A stretch of DNA of 64,000 bases from contig NZ_KI912148.1 of the NCBI RefSeq assembly GCF_000517105.1, forward strand, positions 428,518 through 492,517. Reading direction: 5' to 3'. This DNA comes from Fischerella sp. PCC 9605 (GTDB taxonomy: Bacteria > Cyanobacteriota > Cyanobacteriia > Cyanobacteriales > Nostocaceae). Numbering within the stretch: position 1 is the first letter of the stretch; the number at the start of each line of letters is the position of its first letter. The translations under genes and the position numbers were made by a program. Shown here one piece after another: positions 18,247 through 28,711 of this stretch. The notes under the pieces were generated by a model, which was not told the origin of the DNA, searched no databases, and was given only the letters and a program-made list of their open reading frames with translations.

Positions 18247-20430
18247 TTACCGACGGGGTTGCAAGAAAATTCCTATGCCGTTATGAACACGAGCAGCTGT
18301 GTTGGGAAAACGATCTAGAAGTTGTCCTCCTAAATAAAGACTAGTTGAACTACCGCCATCCAAATTCAAAGCATTCACGCATCCCATTTGCTGCATTAAC
18401 CGTGCGTGTTCTGCCAATGTAGGCCCAGCACCCCCTACACGATTGTGCACAGCAGCGATCGTAAGGTTGCCTGTTGCAGTTGTGCAGATGGCGCTACGGA
18501 CAGCTTTTTGGGCAATGAAGGCATCGCTGAATTTTTCGCCTTTGCCATCGAGGACAATTTGGCGATTTAGCACTAGCAGTGGCCCTGCTCCCAAGATATG
18601 AGGATAACTATTAAATTCGGCAGGGTAAGTAGAATTATCGATGCGAACTGAAGAACCGATAGGTAAGACTGAGGCACTGTTGACAGCATTACTACGTAAG
18701 GCGAGCAGATATCCATCCTGAGGAATAGGGATAGAAACTTGACCTGCTTTGCCTCCTTGTAATTGATTGGTAACTTGGTTTTTCTGGACAACGAGGATAA
18801 TTTCGTTGTCGGTTAAGGGATGATAACTTGCTCCCCACGCAGGGGTGTAACGGGCTATGCCACTTTGGACGTAGCCGCTATTGAGAGAAACAATCGGCAA
18901 TTTCTGGTTGTTAGGGATAATCAGATTTTCCAAAAGAGTCAGACGACCCATATAAAATTGTCCAGAATCATTCCAGGCGATCGCACCTCGGTTCAAAATC
19001 GGACTTGACAACCACTGACCATCCCGACGAATCGCACCCAAAGGTAATCGATTATTACGGTTAAAATAACCACCATTAATCGCTGCTACCGCTAATTGCT
19101 GTTGTGCCGTTTGCATAATCGGAGCAGTTCCCACAAGGGTGCCGGAGTTCGTCAGAATCGGTTTTATGTTGATCCCAACAGTGCGAGGATTCACTTCTAA
19201 CCAAACAATAGGAAAGCGTTCTTGACCTAATTGCACAAACTGCTGTCGCCAGTTTAATCCCGGTGCCCAATTAATCGAACGTTGCACCATCGCATCGGGT
19301 CGAACATCAATAATCAGGCGGTTGGGGTTCGGTAAAGTACTCACTAGAGGTGCTAAACCGATGGGAACCTCCAGACGAATTAACGTTTGGTTGTTGACTA
19401 CCTCTACTTGCTTGATTAGTGGAGGTGGGGGAAGTGGTGCAGGGGGTTCCAGAGATGGAGAAGATGGAGGAGGAGGGAAAGATGGTAAAGTATTTTCTCT
19501 GTTTACTCCTGTTCCGTCATTTCCTGGAACCATCTGCTTCAATTGGTTTTCTGGAGATGGTAAAGGAATGGGAATATTTTCTATGGCCGGTGGCGGAGGT
19601 GGTGGAGGTGGTGTATAACGCTGGATTAAAACCGGATCGGCAATGCCATTGAGGGTAATTGTCCACTCTCTAGTTGTTGGCGAGGAAGGTTTGGGAACTG
19701 GGTTATTGGGATCGTCGGGTAGGGGCTGATTTTTTTTGACTGGTAACTCTTGGGTAATTTGCCAGGGAGTAGGGCGATCTAAATTGACAATGATGCGCTC
19801 TCCAAATGATTCTTTACCTTGACTAATATCTGTGAGTTTCGCGTTGGGTGTGGATATTATCAAAGTGTTACCCTGAACTTGCAGCTGCCATGCAGATGTT
19901 TTGGCAAATTGAGTAATATCTAAATAGCGATATCCTCCCACTAATATGCTTGCTAAAGTCAGTGGTTGGGTGAGGGAAGAATACCACTGTATGGGCTGTC
20001 GGACGGGACTGCTACTATTTAGTAAATCTGCTCCAATAAATTGCCTGAGTGCCCCATCGCTGATATGAGTTGTTAACTGACCTGCTTTGAGGCGTCGCTG
20101 CAACCACGCTCCTGAAAAAATTCGACCATTAACAGAAATTTGATTACCATAGAATGTTACCCCCTTTAAAGGAGGTGCAGGCAGTTTTGGACTCGGCGTT
20201 GATATTGGTTTAGGCTCAATCGGGGACTGGGCAATCCTCGCCTGAAAAAGTTCTTTCTGAGTGGTTGACGAATTTGGGACGCTTGTACTGGCGATCGCAA
20301 AATTATAATTAGCCGTTAAGCACAGTAATGAAAAAATTACTGGCGATACCAGAACCTTGACAAATCTGCTATTGAACTGTTTTGAAACTGTATTGCCTTC
20401 TTGTCGGCAAAAATTCGACACTTCTACCAT
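18247..20430 (-). CDS. Exported phosphodiester glycosidase family protein
   Basis: 727 residues. A hydrophobic segment near residues 28-48 (VLVSPVIFSLLCLTANYNFA) looks like a signal peptide or anchor. A middle AMIN-like beta region is followed by proline-rich linkers (PPPPPPPAIENIPIPLPSP). The C-terminal half is a NAGPA-type phosphodiester glycosidase domain with INGGYFNRNNRLPLGAIRRD and the closing LNLDGGSSTSLYLGG. Family members cut GlcNAc-1-phosphodiesters in walls and polysaccharides; the substrate here is unknown. The N-terminus is uncertain, since a later start would bring the hydrophobic segment nearer the front. Confidence 0.85.
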   Translation of the reverse strand: MVEVSNFCRQEGNTVSKQFNSRFVKVLVSPVIFSLLCLTANYNFAIASTSVPNSSTTQKELFQARIAQSPIEPKPISTPSPKLPAPPLKGVTFYGNQISVNGRIFSGAWLQRRLKAGQLTTHISDGALRQFIGADLLNSSSPVRQPIQWYSSLTQPLTLASILVGGYRYLDITQFAKTSAWQLQVQGNTLIISTPNAKLTDISQGKESFGERIIVNLDRPTPWQITQELPVKKNQPLPDDPNNPVPKPSSPTTREWTITLNGIADPVLIQRYTPPPPPPPPAIENIPIPLPSPENQLKQMVPGNDGTGVNRENTLPSFPPPPSSPSLEPPAPLPPPPLIKQVEVVNNQTLIRLEVPIGLAPLVSTLPNPNRLIIDVRPDAMVQRSINWAPGLNWRQQFVQLGQERFPIVWLEVNPRTVGINIKPILTNSGTLVGTAPIMQTAQQQLAVAAINGGYFNRNNRLPLGAIRRDGQWLSSPILNRGAIAWNDSGQFYMGRLTLLENLIIPNNQKLPIVSLNSGYVQSGIARYTPAWGASYHPLTDNEIILVVQKNQVTNQLQGGKAGQVSIPIPQDGYLLALRSNAVNSASVLPIGSSVRIDNSTYPAEFNSYPHILGAGPLLVLNRQIVLDGKGEKFSDAFIAQKAVRSAICTTATGNLTIAAVHNRVGGAGPTLAEHARLMQQMGCVNALNLDGGSSTSLYLGGQLLDRFPNTAARVHNGIGIFLQPRR

Positions 20431-21184
20431 AAGTGACTAAGTATTGCTGAATACTATCAACTAACGCACAAACTAACTAATTTTCTGAAATATCAAAAAA
20501 TAATGACCTAAGTTTTGAACGCTAACGTGATAATGTATAGATGGGATTTTTGTCTCTTGTTGAACACAACAAGCAGTTTTGCCACTATGAATCTGGCTTT
20601 GGGTGCGCTTAATCACCCTGGTTTAAACCAAACATGACAGCATCCTGAAGCTTAAAAGTTGAATTCAGAGAAGCCAATCTCACTGAATACTTGCTACTTA
20701 AGTGAGATTTGGTTAGTAGCAATGAAGTGACAAATGCGAACAGTAGCAATCTAGGGAGTAACTCCAGAAATATTTTAGGAATCGTCAAATGGGGATATAG
20801 TGTAATACGCTGCTTTTTTCGCTGAATCAGGATAATTGTAGTTTTATAAAGTAAATAAAGCCTAGAGTTTCAGCTTTGTTAAGGTCAGCCAAAAGATGCT
20901 GTACCTCGTTTCTTACTTGCGTTTTGGTAAAGGGCATTGAGGGAGTACATAGCTTCGCGATATAAATAGAACACTGTTCGAGCAAACTCTCGTTTGCTTG
21001 ACTCAGCAAAAACACATAAAAAATGACGCATAGATTTTAACACGGGTAGAACAAAAGTCAACCCGAAGTTAAAATTTTTTTTCCCTAAATTTCGGTTATT
21101 TGTGATTTTCTTCATCGGTCCATTTAGAAAATTTTTCTCACTGTTGGCGGCAAATTTTTAACCTCAGGATGACAGGGATAGTCT
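20431..21184. other. Large divergent intergenic region upstream of glsF
   Basis: 754 bases between divergent genes. Short minus-strand frames exist at 20827-21115, but they resemble no family and carry no clear ribosome site. I found no GTA-N8-TAC NtcA box by eye. The region presumably holds promoters for both neighbours. Confidence 0.4.
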
Positions 21185-24100
21185 ATGAATAAAAAATCGG
21201 TGAATCAAGACCAGGAAATGAGATTTACGGATGCTTCTTCAGGGTGTACTTACCAAGGACAAAGGTGGTTGGTAGAAGAACGAGATGCCTGTGGTGTAGG
21301 TTTTATTGCCCACCGTCACAATCATCCTAGTCACGAAATTGTGTCAAAAGCCTTAGCGGCTTTAACTTGTCTGGAACACCGAGGAGGTTGTAGTGCCGAT
21401 CAAGACTCTGGTGATGGCGCAGGAATCTTGACCGCGATTCCGTGGGAGTTGTTCCAAAAAGAATTCACGGCACGAGGAATGCAACTCCCTACTGGTAACA
21501 ATATCGCAGTCGGGATGATATTTTTACCACAAAACCCACAAGCAGCACAAAAAGCTAAGGCTACAGTTGAGCAAGTAGCAACTGAGGAAAAATTGACTGT
21601 ACTGGGTTGGCGAGAAGTGCCACTACAGCCTAATTTACTGGGAGTGCAAGCTAGAGAAAATCAACCCCAAATTGAACAAGTTTTCGTAGCCTCCCAAGAC
21701 AACAGTGGTGACGAACTCGAAAGGCAATTGTATGTTACCCGTCGTCGGATTGTTAAAGCAATCCGCACTCACAATCAAAACTGGTCTGAAGAATTTTACA
21801 TCTGTTCCCTGTCCAGTCGCACAATTGTTTACAAAGGCATGGTGCGTTCTGCGGTCTTGGGTGACTTTTATCTTGATTTAAAAAACCCAGATTATCAAAG
21901 CGCTTTTGCTGTATATCACCGCCGCTTTAGCACCAACACCATGCCTAAATGGCCGTTGGCGCAACCAATGCGGCTTTTGGGTCACAACGGCGAAATCAAT
22001 ACCCTATTGGGCAATATCAACTGGATGACAGCCAGACAAGCAATTTTGGAGCATCCAGTGTGGGGCCTTCGCTTAGAAGAACTTAAGCCATTTGTCCATA
22101 TTGATAATAGCGATTCTGCAACTTTAGATAACGTTCTGGAGTTAATGGTGCGCTCAGGACGCAGCCCCTTGGAAGCCCTAATGATTATGGTTCCGGAGGC
22201 TTACCAAAATCAGCCGGAATTGCGTAATTATCCTGAGATTGTCGATTTCTATGAATACTACAGCGGTCTGCAAGAAGCATGGGATGGGCCAGCACTTTTG
22301 GTATTCGGCGATGGGCTAAAGGTTGGTGCAACACTAGATCGCAATGGTTTAAGACCGGCTCGTTACTGCATCACCAAAGACGATTACATCATCGTTGCTT
22401 CTGAAGCAGGTGTTGTGGAGGTAAACGAAGCCAACATCATTGAAAAAGGTAGACTTGGGCCAGGGCAAATGATCGCCGTGGACTTGGAAACTCATGAGGT
22501 ACTGAAGAACTGGGAAATTAAGCAGCGCGTTGCTAAACGACAACCCTATGGAGAATGGTTGCGACAGCACCGTCAAGAACTTAAGTCCTTGGTCAATGGT
22601 CATTTGTCATTAGTCAATGGCAAAGGAAATTTGACAAATGACAACGGTAATGGACTCCAAACAACCAACACCCAACAACCAACAACAACTAAAATCGACA
22701 GACAAACTTTGTTGCAGCATCAAGTTGCCTTTGGCTACACCACAGAAGATGTAGAAATGGTGATTCAGCCAATGGCAATGGAAGGCAAAGAGCCGACTTT
22801 CTGCATGGGTGATGATATTCCTTTAGCGGTTCTGTCAGAGAAACTCCACTTGCTGTACGACTATTTCAAACAGCGCTTTGCTCAGGTGACGAACCCTGCC
22901 ATCGATCCCCTACGGGAAAAGTTGGTGATGTCCTTAAAAGTCGAACTGGGTGAACGGGGTAATTTGTTAGATCCCAAGCCAGAATATGCTCGCAGGCTGA
23001 AACTAGAGTCGCCAGTACTGACAGAAGCAGAATTAGAGGCAATTAAGCAGTTAGATTTTGCTGCTGTTGAGTTGTCTACGCTGTTTGTCATTGCTAACGG
23101 CCCAGAAGGGTTGAAAGCAGCAGTCAAGTCTTTGCAAGCAAAAGCGGCGGAGGCGGTGCGCTCAGGTGCGAAGATTTTAATTTTGAGTGACAAGATCCCC
23201 CCAACCCCCCGAAATTCGGGGGGCGAAGGGGGGATCGGTTCCGAATACTCCTATATTCCTCCCCTGTTGGCTGTAGGTGCAGTACACCATCACCTGATCG
23301 ATGAAGGACTGCGGATGAAAGCGTCTCTAGTAGTCAATACGGCTCAATGCTGGAGTACCCATCACTTTGCTTGTTTAATTGGCTACGGTGCTGGCGCAGT
23401 TTGCCCGTATATGGCTTTGGACACAGTGCGTGATTGGTGGGCAGATCCCAAAACGCAACAGTTTATGGAGCGAGGTAAAATTGCTACCCTCACTCTAGAG
23501 GAAGCTATTGGCAATTATCGCCAGGCAGTAGAAGCTGGTTTGCTAAAAATCCTCTCTAAAATGGGAATTTCGCTGCTATCGAGCTATCAAGCAGCGCAAA
23601 TCTTTGAGGCTATTGGTATCGGTGGGGATTTGCTAGAACTGGCTTTCAAGGGTACGACTTCCCGCATCGGTGGTTTGAGTGTCAGCGACTTGGCGCAAGA
23701 AGTGCTGTGTTTCCACAGCAAGGCTTTCCCAGAACTGACAACCAAGAAATTAGAAAACCTGGGCTTTGTCCAGTATCGTCCCGGTGGCGAATACCACATG
23801 AATAGCCCCGAACTTGCCAAAGCGCTGCATAAGGCTGTTGACGGCAAGAACTACGACCACTACGAAGTGTACAAGAAGTACCTGCAAGACAGACCTTTGA
23901 CAGCATTGCGGGATTTGCTCGACTTCCAAAGCGATCGCGCTCCCATTCCGATTGAGGAAGTAGAATCGGTTAGCGAGATCGTCAAGCGCTTCTGTACAGG
24001 CGGTATGTCTTTGGGGGCGTTATCGCGGGAAGCTCATGAAACTTTGGCGATCGCCATGAACCGCATTGGCGGTAAATCTAACTCTGGGGAAGGCGGCGAA

Positions 24101-25933
24101 GATCCAGTACGTTTCACAGTCTTGAATGATGTCGATGAAACTGGTCACTCGCCCACCCTCGCTCACTTAAAAGGATTGCGAAACGGTGATACCGCTTCCA
24201 GCGCGATCAAACAAGTCGCTTCGGGACGCTTTGGCGTGACGCCAGAGTACCTGATGAGTGCCAAACAAATTGAAATCAAAATCGCCCAAGGTGCGAAACC
24301 AGGGGAAGGCGGACAACTACCAGGGAAAAAGGTCAGTCCTTATATTGCCATGCTACGGCGCTCCAAGCCTGGTGTAACGTTAATTTCACCGCCACCGCAC
24401 CACGATATCTATTCGATTGAAGACTTGGCACAGTTGATTTTTGACTTGCATCAAATCAACCCGAAAGCACAAGTGTCGGTGAAGCTAGTTGCAGAAATCG
24501 GTATCGGTACGATCGCTGCGGGTGTGGCTAAGGCTAACGCTGATATCATCCAGATTTCCGGTCACGATGGCGGTACAGGAGCCTCACCTCTAAGTTCGAT
24601 TAAGCACGCGGGCTCTCCGTGGGAACTCGGCTTAACTGAAGTGCATCGCGTTCTGATGGAAAATAGCCTGCGCGATCGCGTCATTTTGCGCGTGGATGGC
24701 GGGTTCAAGAGTGGCTGGGATGTGCTGATGGGCGCATTGATGGGAGCAGAAGAATTTGGTTTCGGTTCGATCGCCATGATTGCCGAAGGCTGTATTATGG
24801 CGCGGATCTGCCACACCAATAACTGTCCTGTAGGTGTTGCGTCTCAAAAAGAAGAACTGCGGAAACGGTTTACGGGTATCCCAGAACACGTAGTTAACTT
24901 CTTCTATTTTATTGCTGAGGAAGTACGCAGCTTATTGGCAAGACTCGGTTATCGAACGCTGTCGGAATTAGTTGGACGTGCCGATCTGTTGAAGGTGCGC
25001 CAAGGTGTGCATTTCAACAAGACACAAACATTGAACCTTGATTGTTTGCTACAGCTACCAAATGCGAAAGAAAATCGCAGTTGGTTGGTGCATGAAGAAG
25101 TTCACAGCAACGGTGCGGTGTTGGATGACCAATTACTTAGCGATCCCGACATTCAAGCAGCGATCGCCAACCATGCTGTTGTGACTAAGACTGTGGCTGT
25201 TGTCAACACCGATCGGACTGTGGGCGCACGCCTAGCAGGAGCGATCGCGTCCCAATACGGTGACAATGGCTTTGCTGGGCAAATAAACCTCAACTTCCAA
25301 GGAAGTGTAGGACAAAGCTTTGGCGCTTTCAACCTGCCTGGTATGATTCTCACCTTAGAAGGGGAAGCGAACGACTATGTCGGTAAAGGAATGAACGGTG
25401 GTGAAATTATTATTAAGCCGCCTGCAAATGCTACCTACGACCCTGCACAAAACGTGATCATTGGCAATACCTGCCTTTACGGTGCGACCGGTGGAATGTT
25501 GTTTGCCAACGGTTTAGCTGGCGAACGCTTTGCTGTACGGAACTCTAATGGTACGGCTGTCATCGAGGGAGCAGGCGATCACTGCTGTGAATACATGACT
25601 GGTGGCGTGATTGTCATCCTGGGCAAAGTTGGACGTAACGTTGGCGCTGGGATGACTGGTGGATTAGCGTACTTCTTGGATGAAGACGGTACTTTCCCTG
25701 AGTTAGTCAACCAGGAAATTGTGAAAATTCAACGAGTGATGACAGCAGCTGGTGAAAAGCAACTCAAGGAGTTAATCGCAACTCACCGCGATCGCACGGA
25801 TTCGGCTAAGGCGAGGATGATTCTGGAAAACTGGCAAGAATTTTTGCCTAAGTTTTGGCAGTTAGTTCCGCCTTCTGAAGCTGATGGACCAGAAGCTAAT
25901 CCTCAGCAAGAAAAACAGTTAAGTACGGTTTAG
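21185..25933 (+). CDS. glsF: Ferredoxin-dependent glutamate synthase
   Basis: Makes two glutamates from glutamine and 2-oxoglutarate using photosynthetic ferredoxin. 1582 residues in the order class II glutaminase (catalytic Cys36 in ACGVGF after a propeptide), central domain, FMN-binding synthase domain ([27 protein letters not shown]), 3Fe-4S cysteines ([12 protein letters not shown]) and a C-terminal beta-helix ([16 protein letters not shown] type). Two stretches are not family sequence: residues about 468-503 ([25 protein letters not shown]) and about 669-686 ([12 protein letters not shown]). Both are translated intergenic repeats kept in frame. No small NADPH subunit gene is adjacent, as expected for the ferredoxin enzyme. 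Confidence 0.97.
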   Translation: MNKKSVNQDQEMRFTDASSGCTYQGQRWLVEERDACGVGFIAHRHNHPSHEIVSKALAALTCLEHRGGCSADQDSGDGAGILTAIPWELFQKEFTARGMQLPTGNNIAVGMIFLPQNPQAAQKAKATVEQVATEEKLTVLGWREVPLQPNLLGVQARENQPQIEQVFVASQDNSGDELERQLYVTRRRIVKAIRTHNQNWSEEFYICSLSSRTIVYKGMVRSAVLGDFYLDLKNPDYQSAFAVYHRRFSTNTMPKWPLAQPMRLLGHNGEINTLLGNINWMTARQAILEHPVWGLRLEELKPFVHIDNSDSATLDNVLELMVRSGRSPLEALMIMVPEAYQNQPELRNYPEIVDFYEYYSGLQEAWDGPALLVFGDGLKVGATLDRNGLRPARYCITKDDYIIVASEAGVVEVNEANIIEKGRLGPGQMIAVDLETHEVLKNWEIKQRVAKRQPYGEWLRQHRQELKSLVNGHLSLVNGKGNLTNDNGNGLQTTNTQQPTTTKIDRQTLLQHQVAFGYTTEDVEMVIQPMAMEGKEPTFCMGDDIPLAVLSEKLHLLYDYFKQRFAQVTNPAIDPLREKLVMSLKVELGERGNLLDPKPEYARRLKLESPVLTEAELEAIKQLDFAAVELSTLFVIANGPEGLKAAVKSLQAKAAEAVRSGAKILILSDKIPPTPRNSGGEGGIGSEYSYIPPLLAVGAVHHHLIDEGLRMKASLVVNTAQCWSTHHFACLIGYGAGAVCPYMALDTVRDWWADPKTQQFMERGKIATLTLEEAIGNYRQAVEAGLLKILSKMGISLLSSYQAAQIFEAIGIGGDLLELAFKGTTSRIGGLSVSDLAQEVLCFHSKAFPELTTKKLENLGFVQYRPGGEYHMNSPELAKALHKAVDGKNYDHYEVYKKYLQDRPLTALRDLLDFQSDRAPIPIEEVESVSEIVKRFCTGGMSLGALSREAHETLAIAMNRIGGKSNSGEGGEDPVRFTVLNDVDETGHSPTLAHLKGLRNGDTASSAIKQVASGRFGVTPEYLMSAKQIEIKIAQGAKPGEGGQLPGKKVSPYIAMLRRSKPGVTLISPPPHHDIYSIEDLAQLIFDLHQINPKAQVSVKLVAEIGIGTIAAGVAKANADIIQISGHDGGTGASPLSSIKHAGSPWELGLTEVHRVLMENSLRDRVILRVDGGFKSGWDVLMGALMGAEEFGFGSIAMIAEGCIMARICHTNNCPVGVASQKEELRKRFTGIPEHVVNFFYFIAEEVRSLLARLGYRTLSELVGRADLLKVRQGVHFNKTQTLNLDCLLQLPNAKENRSWLVHEEVHSNGAVLDDQLLSDPDIQAAIANHAVVTKTVAVVNTDRTVGARLAGAIASQYGDNGFAGQINLNFQGSVGQSFGAFNLPGMILTLEGEANDYVGKGMNGGEIIIKPPANATYDPAQNVIIGNTCLYGATGGMLFANGLAGERFAVRNSNGTAVIEGAGDHCCEYMTGGVIVILGKVGRNVGAGMTGGLAYFLDEDGTFPELVNQEIVKIQRVMTAAGEKQLKELIATHRDRTDSAKARMILENWQEFLPKFWQLVPPSEADGPEANPQQEKQLSTV
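22586..22692 (+). repeat. STRR array inside glsF coding sequence
   Basis: GGTCAATGGTCATTTGTCAT-type repeats followed by CAACCAACACCCAACAACC-type repeats, the same kinds seen between genes elsewhere in the window. They add about 36 in-frame residues between the glutaminase and central domains. Confidence 0.8.
23194..23236 (+). repeat. Palindromic repeat inside glsF coding sequence
   Basis: GATCCCCCC (23194-23202) pairs with GGGGGGATC (23228-23236), with a second inner stem CCCCCCGAA/TTCGGGGGG. This is a common dispersed cyanobacterial palindrome. Here it is translated as [14 protein letters not shown]. Confidence 0.85.
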
Positions 25934-26309
25934 TCATTGGTCAATAGTCATTAGTCATTAGCTAATAACCAATGACTAATGACTATTAAGAAAAGACGAC
26001 TGGCAAAAGTGAATTTTTGATATACGACCACAGATAGACAATAAATAAAAGTTTTTCCTCTGCTTCCCACCTCTTGTAGGGGGGAATGAGGGGGGTACAC
26101 ACACATATTGTTTGTGTTGATCTGTGTTTATTTATGGTCGAAAATAAGCGACTACTGGACTTGTAGAATAAATCTATTGGGCAATACCGTTCGGTATGTA
26201 GAGACGCGTACGCCGCAGGCGTTCCCGCAGGGTAATTTCGCGTCTCTACAGAGTCTTCTCTTTTTCAAATTAACCCTTTCCCTTTACCCTTTTCCCTTTC
26301 CCCATTCTT
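25934..26309. repeat. Repeat-rich intergenic region after glsF
   Basis: 25934-25990 is an inverted STRR hairpin (GTCATTAGTCATTAG / CTAATGACTATTA). 26199-26252 is a palindrome with arms GTAGAGACGCG and CGCGTCTCTAC. No gene is present. Confidence 0.75.
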
Positions 26310-26828
26310 CTAAGTGCCAAATACTTGCGGCCAAGTCGTGACCAGGAAAACTACAACTGCTGCGATCGCTAATAACCCCTGAATTAAATTCCCAATTACA
26401 CTACCGACTACAATTCCTATACCTGCTTTCACAGCTAGAACTAAATTTCTTCGGTACAGGAATTCACCGATAATTGCTCCTAAGAGAGGCCCGATTAGCA
26501 TTCCTAATAAGGGCCCTCCTACTGGTAAAGCTGGCAATAATCCTAAAAATCCCGCAATTAAACCGATAATTGCTCCTATTTGCCCCCAATTGCTAGCACC
26601 TGCTTTTTTTGCACCTAAGTAAGCAGCTAGCCAGTCTACTGCGATACTAAGGATTAAAACTACACCTGTAACAATTAACGGCGTACTAACATCGGCAAAG
26701 GAACCCTTTACAAATCCCCAGATAATAATAGCAATTAAAATTAAGCTAGCACCTGGGATAGCAGGAACTACAGAGCCGATGATGCCTACAACCATTAAGG
26801 CAAGCAGTAACAAATAGATAATTTGCAT
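26310..26828 (-). CDS. DUF456 family membrane protein
   Basis: 172 residues, almost entirely hydrophobic: an N-terminal hairpin (IIYLLLLALMVVGIIGSVVP, AIPGASLILIAIIIWGF), then glycine-rich segments with DWLAAYLGAKKAGASNWGQI and LPVGGPLLGMLIGPLLGAII. This is the DUF456 pattern; function unknown. The frame is open upstream to 26882, but that extension is repeat DNA (GETPFGARWLTN), so ATG at 26828 is chosen. Confidence 0.85.
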   Translation of the reverse strand: MQIIYLLLLALMVVGIIGSVVPAIPGASLILIAIIIWGFVKGSFADVSTPLIVTGVVLILSIAVDWLAAYLGAKKAGASNWGQIGAIIGLIAGFLGLLPALPVGGPLLGMLIGPLLGAIIGEFLYRRNLVLAVKAGIGIVVGSVIGNLIQGLLAIAAVVVFLVTTWPQVFGT

Positions 26829-27070
26829 AGGATTTAGTTGGTAATTGGTGAGCCAGCGCGCTCCAAAGGGGGTTTCCCCCATGTAGACGCCCGCAGGGCG
26901 GTGAGACCAGCCCCCGTCTTGGCTTTTGCCTTTAGGGGGGACTGGCGTAGACGCGCGCAGCGCGGCTTCTCGTAGAGTACCCGGAGGGCTTCGGTGCAGG
27001 GTGCGACTGGCGAACCCGTAAGGGTAATTGGTAATTGGTAATTGGTAATTGATAATTGGTAATTTTCTCT
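26829..27070. repeat. Composite dispersed repeats
   Basis: Contains CCAAAGGGGGTTTCCCCC, GTAGACGCCCGCAGGGCGG, a GTAGACGCGCGCAGCGCGGC unit and then tandem GTAATTGGTAATTG heptamers. The open frame across it is an artefact of the repeats. Confidence 0.8.
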
Positions 27071-27074
27071 CCCA

Positions 27075-27728
27075 TTACTCATTACCCATTACCTCACCTA
27101 GAGTAACAGCTAATTTATCAGCAATTCCAGCGATCCAGTTTTCATCTTGTTTGGTATAACTACGAGGAGCATTTGCCCCTAAAATTAAAACGCCTTTGTT
27201 GCCTATAGGTTGACAAATTATTCCTTGGGTATTTTCTGGTAAATAATCAAATTCAATTTTTCCTGGATAGACTTTTAAATTAACCAAATAAACGGGTTTT
27301 TGTGTTTCTAGTACCCGCTTTAAAATTGGCCCTATTGTCACCTCTGATTTTGTGCTTAAAATTCCGCGTCGCAACAAAACTTGACCTTGATAAAAAACCA
27401 CGAGCGATCGCGTTACTGTGTTAGTTAATAACAAATGAGATGCCCAAGCTAGTTCTATTTTGATTCTCTCTGGCAAATCTGGAGCAAGTACAAAACCTTC
27501 TTCTCCAATTAGTTCTACCGCATCAGGCAGTTGGGGTTGTACCTGCTGCCAAAGCAAACCAGTCAAAATTAACACCCCACTTAAAATCACACCTAGGACA
27601 TCTGCACGGGCTTGGGAGTCTGTTATATCTGGTGTCAGCAACCGATTAATCAGCAAAAGTACAGCACCTAATCCACCAACAACAATAGGTAGACGCCGCA
27701 AAATGCGATTTGGGTCAGATTTAGCCAT
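27075..27728 (-). CDS. Cofactor assembly of complex C subunit B (CCB2/CCB4-type)
   Basis: 217-residue protein of the family that attaches heme ci to cytochrome b6 in the cytochrome b6f complex, acting in the thylakoid membrane. Two N-terminal hydrophobic segments (IVVGGLGAVLLLINRLL and VLGVILSGVLILTGLLW) precede a GAF-like soluble domain with FVLAPDLPERIKIELAW and GVLILGANAPRSYTKQDENW. It lies downstream of rpaB on the same strand with 85 bases between, so they may share a transcript. Confidence 0.85.
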   Translation of the reverse strand: MAKSDPNRILRRLPIVVGGLGAVLLLINRLLTPDITDSQARADVLGVILSGVLILTGLLWQQVQPQLPDAVELIGEEGFVLAPDLPERIKIELAWASHLLLTNTVTRSLVVFYQGQVLLRRGILSTKSEVTIGPILKRVLETQKPVYLVNLKVYPGKIEFDYLPENTQGIICQPIGNKGVLILGANAPRSYTKQDENWIAGIADKLAVTLGEVMGNE

Positions 27729-27813
27729 GTTTTTCCATACTGAGTTAGGAGCTAGGAGTTCTGAGCTTAATTTTTACCCCATCTCCCCATCTCCCTATCT
27801 CCCGATCTTTAAA

Positions 27814-28551
27814 TTACTCCTCCCCTGGTTCAATTATCCGTTGAAAAAGATAGCCTGTTCCTCTGGCTGTCAGAATTAACTCTGGGTTGCTGGGATCGTC
27901 CTCCAGCTTTGCCCGCAGACGCGAAATATGTACATCTACCACACGGGTATCCACATGGCGTTCTGGTGTGTATCCCCATACTTCCTGCAAAATTTCCGAG
28001 CGGGAAAAAGCTTCTCCAGAGCGACTTACCAACAACTCTAACAAGCTAAATTCCATACCTGTCAAGCGAATGCGCTCATCACCTTTGTAGACTTGCCGCT
28101 TATTTGTGTCGATTTTGATGTTGCCAACATGGATTACCCCAGAACTGGGAATGCCAGAAGCGCCGGTTTTGTCTACCCGTCGCAGTACTGAGCGAATGCG
28201 AGCTTCGAGTTCTTTTGGGGAAAAAGGTTTAACTACGTAATCATCAGCACCCAATTCCAGACCGGTGATGCGATCGGCTACATCTCCCAAGGCTGTTAGC
28301 ATAATAATTGGGACATCTGATTCTTTACGTAATTCTTGACAGACGCCGTAGCCATCAAGCTTGGGCATCATCACATCCAAAACCACCAAATCAGGGTCAG
28401 TTTTGCGGAAAGTTTCCAAAGCTTCTTCGCCATCACCAGCTGTCACCACGTCGTAACCAATCATTGAAAGGCGTGTTTCTAAAATACGACGAATGCTGGC
28501 CTCGTCATCAACTACCAGAATTTTTTCTTTATGACTTTCCAAGTTTCTCAA
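27814..28551 (-). CDS. rpaB: OmpR-type response regulator RpaB
   Basis: 245 residues: receiver domain with phosphoacceptor Asp59 (VVLDVMMPKLDG), the KPF lysine and a winged-helix DNA-binding domain (HVDTRVVDVHISRLRAKLED). The N-terminal stretch KEKILVVDDEASIRRILETR is nearly invariant in cyanobacterial RpaB, the high-light regulator that works with the kinase NblS/Hik33. No kinase is adjacent. Its start is divergent from radA, with 160 bases between. Confidence 0.95.
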   Translation of the reverse strand: MRNLESHKEKILVVDDEASIRRILETRLSMIGYDVVTAGDGEEALETFRKTDPDLVVLDVMMPKLDGYGVCQELRKESDVPIIMLTALGDVADRITGLELGADDYVVKPFSPKELEARIRSVLRRVDKTGASGIPSSGVIHVGNIKIDTNKRQVYKGDERIRLTGMEFSLLELLVSRSGEAFSRSEILQEVWGYTPERHVDTRVVDVHISRLRAKLEDDPSNPELILTARGTGYLFQRIIEPGEE

Positions 28552-28711
28552 CGCTCCTTAACTAAAATTTTTCATGATTAATTTTTCATACCATAATATT
28601 AAGATATCATTCCAATAATTACGTTGGGGAAAGCCAAAACTACTACTATTATTGACTTTTTGTTTGCTTAAAGAATTAAGGAAAAATTAAGATTATTTAA
28701 TAAGATTAAGA

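Noticed and set aside
20827-21115. Two overlapping minus-strand frames upstream of glsF
   Set aside because: Low-quality composition, no family signature, no convincing start. Treated as intergenic.
20431-21184. NtcA operator before glsF
   Set aside because: Searched by eye for GTA-N8-TAC; the nearest candidate has a 10-base spacer (near 20897), so no site is reported.
26834-27082. 82-codon minus-strand frame upstream of the DUF456 gene
   Set aside because: It is a translation of dispersed repeats (GETPFGARWLTN, TLTGSPVAPCTEALRVLYEK) and not a gene.
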